The notes under the pieces were generated by a model. It was not told the origin of the DNA. It worked only from the letters and a program-made list of their open reading frames with translations, and ran no database searches. Source: Taenia hydatigena (taxonomy: Eukaryota; Platyhelminthes; Cestoda; Cyclophyllidea; Taeniidae). Taken from it: a DNA stretch of 64,000 nucleotides. A program made the position numbers and the translations under genes. Location of the stretch: positions 17,186,723 to 17,250,722 of the forward strand of contig JADWOT020000002.1 in NCBI GenBank assembly GCA_036345935.2. The letters are read 5' to 3'. Numbering within the stretch: position 1 is the stretch's first letter; the number at the start of each line of letters is the position of its first letter. This document shows positions 62,833 to 64,000 of the stretch, in pieces.

Positions 62833-64000
62833 GTACGTCCGCATAGGCTGTGTGATTAAATTTCGGCAGGTCGAAGAGATCGAGTGGGTTATGCATTAGT
62901 GAATGAACGAGCACCGGGAGCCTTGTACACCAGATCTCAATTGGCCTTGATTAGGCCGCTGTACACATGGATGAAACGGTGAATGGCCCCGAGGCCACGA
63001 ACCCGATCCGAAGTGCATCCTGTAGGCACTTAGGCGCTCGCGTATTTCACCGTTATTGCATTGTACAATACATATTCGGGTGCTTTAATATGGGCTAATT
63101 CCTAAGCAATTCTTACTCTCCTTCCACTTTCCATTACCTCAGCTTCTTTGCAAAATAAAACAATGCATTATTAAAAGACTTACCATCAGCATTGCTCCTT
63201 TCTTCTACCTTCAATTTGATACCCTTTGGTGGAAAAGACTGACCTGCGAAAGGTATTTATATATTTGTGGAGCAGGATAAGGGAAGGAACATATTCCCAG
63301 ATTGCTCAAGTTGTATAGAGAATCAGTGTTTGTCTCTCCATCCTTAAGAAATGGTGACGCCCGATCAACCACAAGCCTGGTTTATATTAATCGCTTGACA
63401 CCTACAAGGCATACTCAGTCTATCGAGAATCGCAGGATAAATTTTACTTCCAAGCCTTTGAATTAGGATTTTTAGTTTGAAATTTGACGGGTTTTTCTGC
63501 TATAGTCATCCTTCAAAGTCTCATTGCTTTTCCAGCTGTGACCCTATCCCACTGTCATAGTTGGTTATAATGAGTATTGTTCCTCAGTTCTTCCCTTGAA
63601 ACCCACCCACGCTGCGGAACAAAGGTCGCCAGAAAGGGGTAAAAGGCAAATAATCAACTCGTTGCTGCCCTCGATGCTGATTTCTTGCCTCGCAGTCCTG
63701 TAACCCATGAAACCCATAAAATTCAGGTCCACATCAACCACCGAGTGTTTCTAAGCGACTTTCGGGGTACGAACTCCTGTATCCGAAGAGCTGCAGAACG
63801 CCTAGATTTTCAAAATCGGATGATCTACTATACTGGATGGAAGGGGACGGGAGAGAAACAATGTGGGAATGGACTTAGGGACGAAAGAGCAGGAGGCGGA
63901 ACTAGGACCGCAATGGGATCGATGGTGCTGTTAGGAGGAGTAAGTTTGGAAGAAGAGGGGAAGATATTAACCAAGTGAAATTCGTGGAGCCGATTTTACT
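62833..64000. other. No recognised gene
   Basis: The end of the window. A 97-codon ATG frame (63,685-63,978, plus; Arg/Gly-rich in its second half) is the best candidate, without a motif. Nothing else could be assigned. Confidence 0.4.

Overview
This window is eukaryotic, gene-poor and AT-leaning. It has short introns, many decayed repeats and one 100-N assembly gap. The best-supported gene is a secreted CAP/SCP-TAPS protein (venom-allergen-like, VAL) of the type abundant in parasitic flatworms. Its 62-227 bp introns and divergent CAP signatures fit a tapeworm (cestode) draft or scaffolded assembly. That taxonomic call is inference from one protein family and genome style; no rRNA or mitochondrial marker is present.

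Layout. From 1 to about 24,600 the window is built from rearranged copies of two repeat blocks, here called R1 and R2, with VAL sequence between them in two places. Left arm: R1 (minus, 1-660), an apparently intact five-exon VAL gene (plus, 1,355-2,449), R2 (minus, 2,560-3,838). A second R1 copy abuts directly (plus, 3,839-6,620). Middle: R2 (plus, 8,790-9,900) is followed by R1 (plus, 9,940-13,375) with no VAL between them; a deleted R1 copy follows (13,500-14,545). Right arm: R2 (plus, 21,300-21,650), a decayed VAL pseudogene (minus, 21,965-22,729), R1 (plus, 23,440-24,600). The left and right arms are therefore the same segment in opposite orientation about 18 kb apart. The middle copy is the same segment without VAL.

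From 24,600 to 64,000 most sequence is unrecognisable intergenic or decayed repeat DNA. Features that stand out are: a 74-residue secreted-peptide ORF with dibasic sites (26,483-26,707, minus); a ten-cysteine small secreted-peptide candidate (30,631-31,010, plus); a degenerate Ty3/gypsy reverse-transcriptase fragment (35,689-35,976, minus); a pair of paralogous minus-strand gene fragments with tiny introns, one frameshifted (47,664-47,860) and one better preserved (55,737-56,262, with possible upstream exons to 57,081); and a compact locus at 59,177-59,724 with a His/Cys-rich 14-residue repeat frame and two overlapping opposite-strand ORFs that each start with a signal-peptide-like segment.

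How things fit together. Both VAL copies keep the same exon boundaries, TATA-like element and flanking blocks, so they arose by segmental duplication and inversion, after which the right copy lost function. No operon-like organisation is visible. Apart from VAL and the reverse-transcriptase fragment, no protein family was recognised with confidence. All repeat boundaries come from reading by eye and are good to a few tens of bases.
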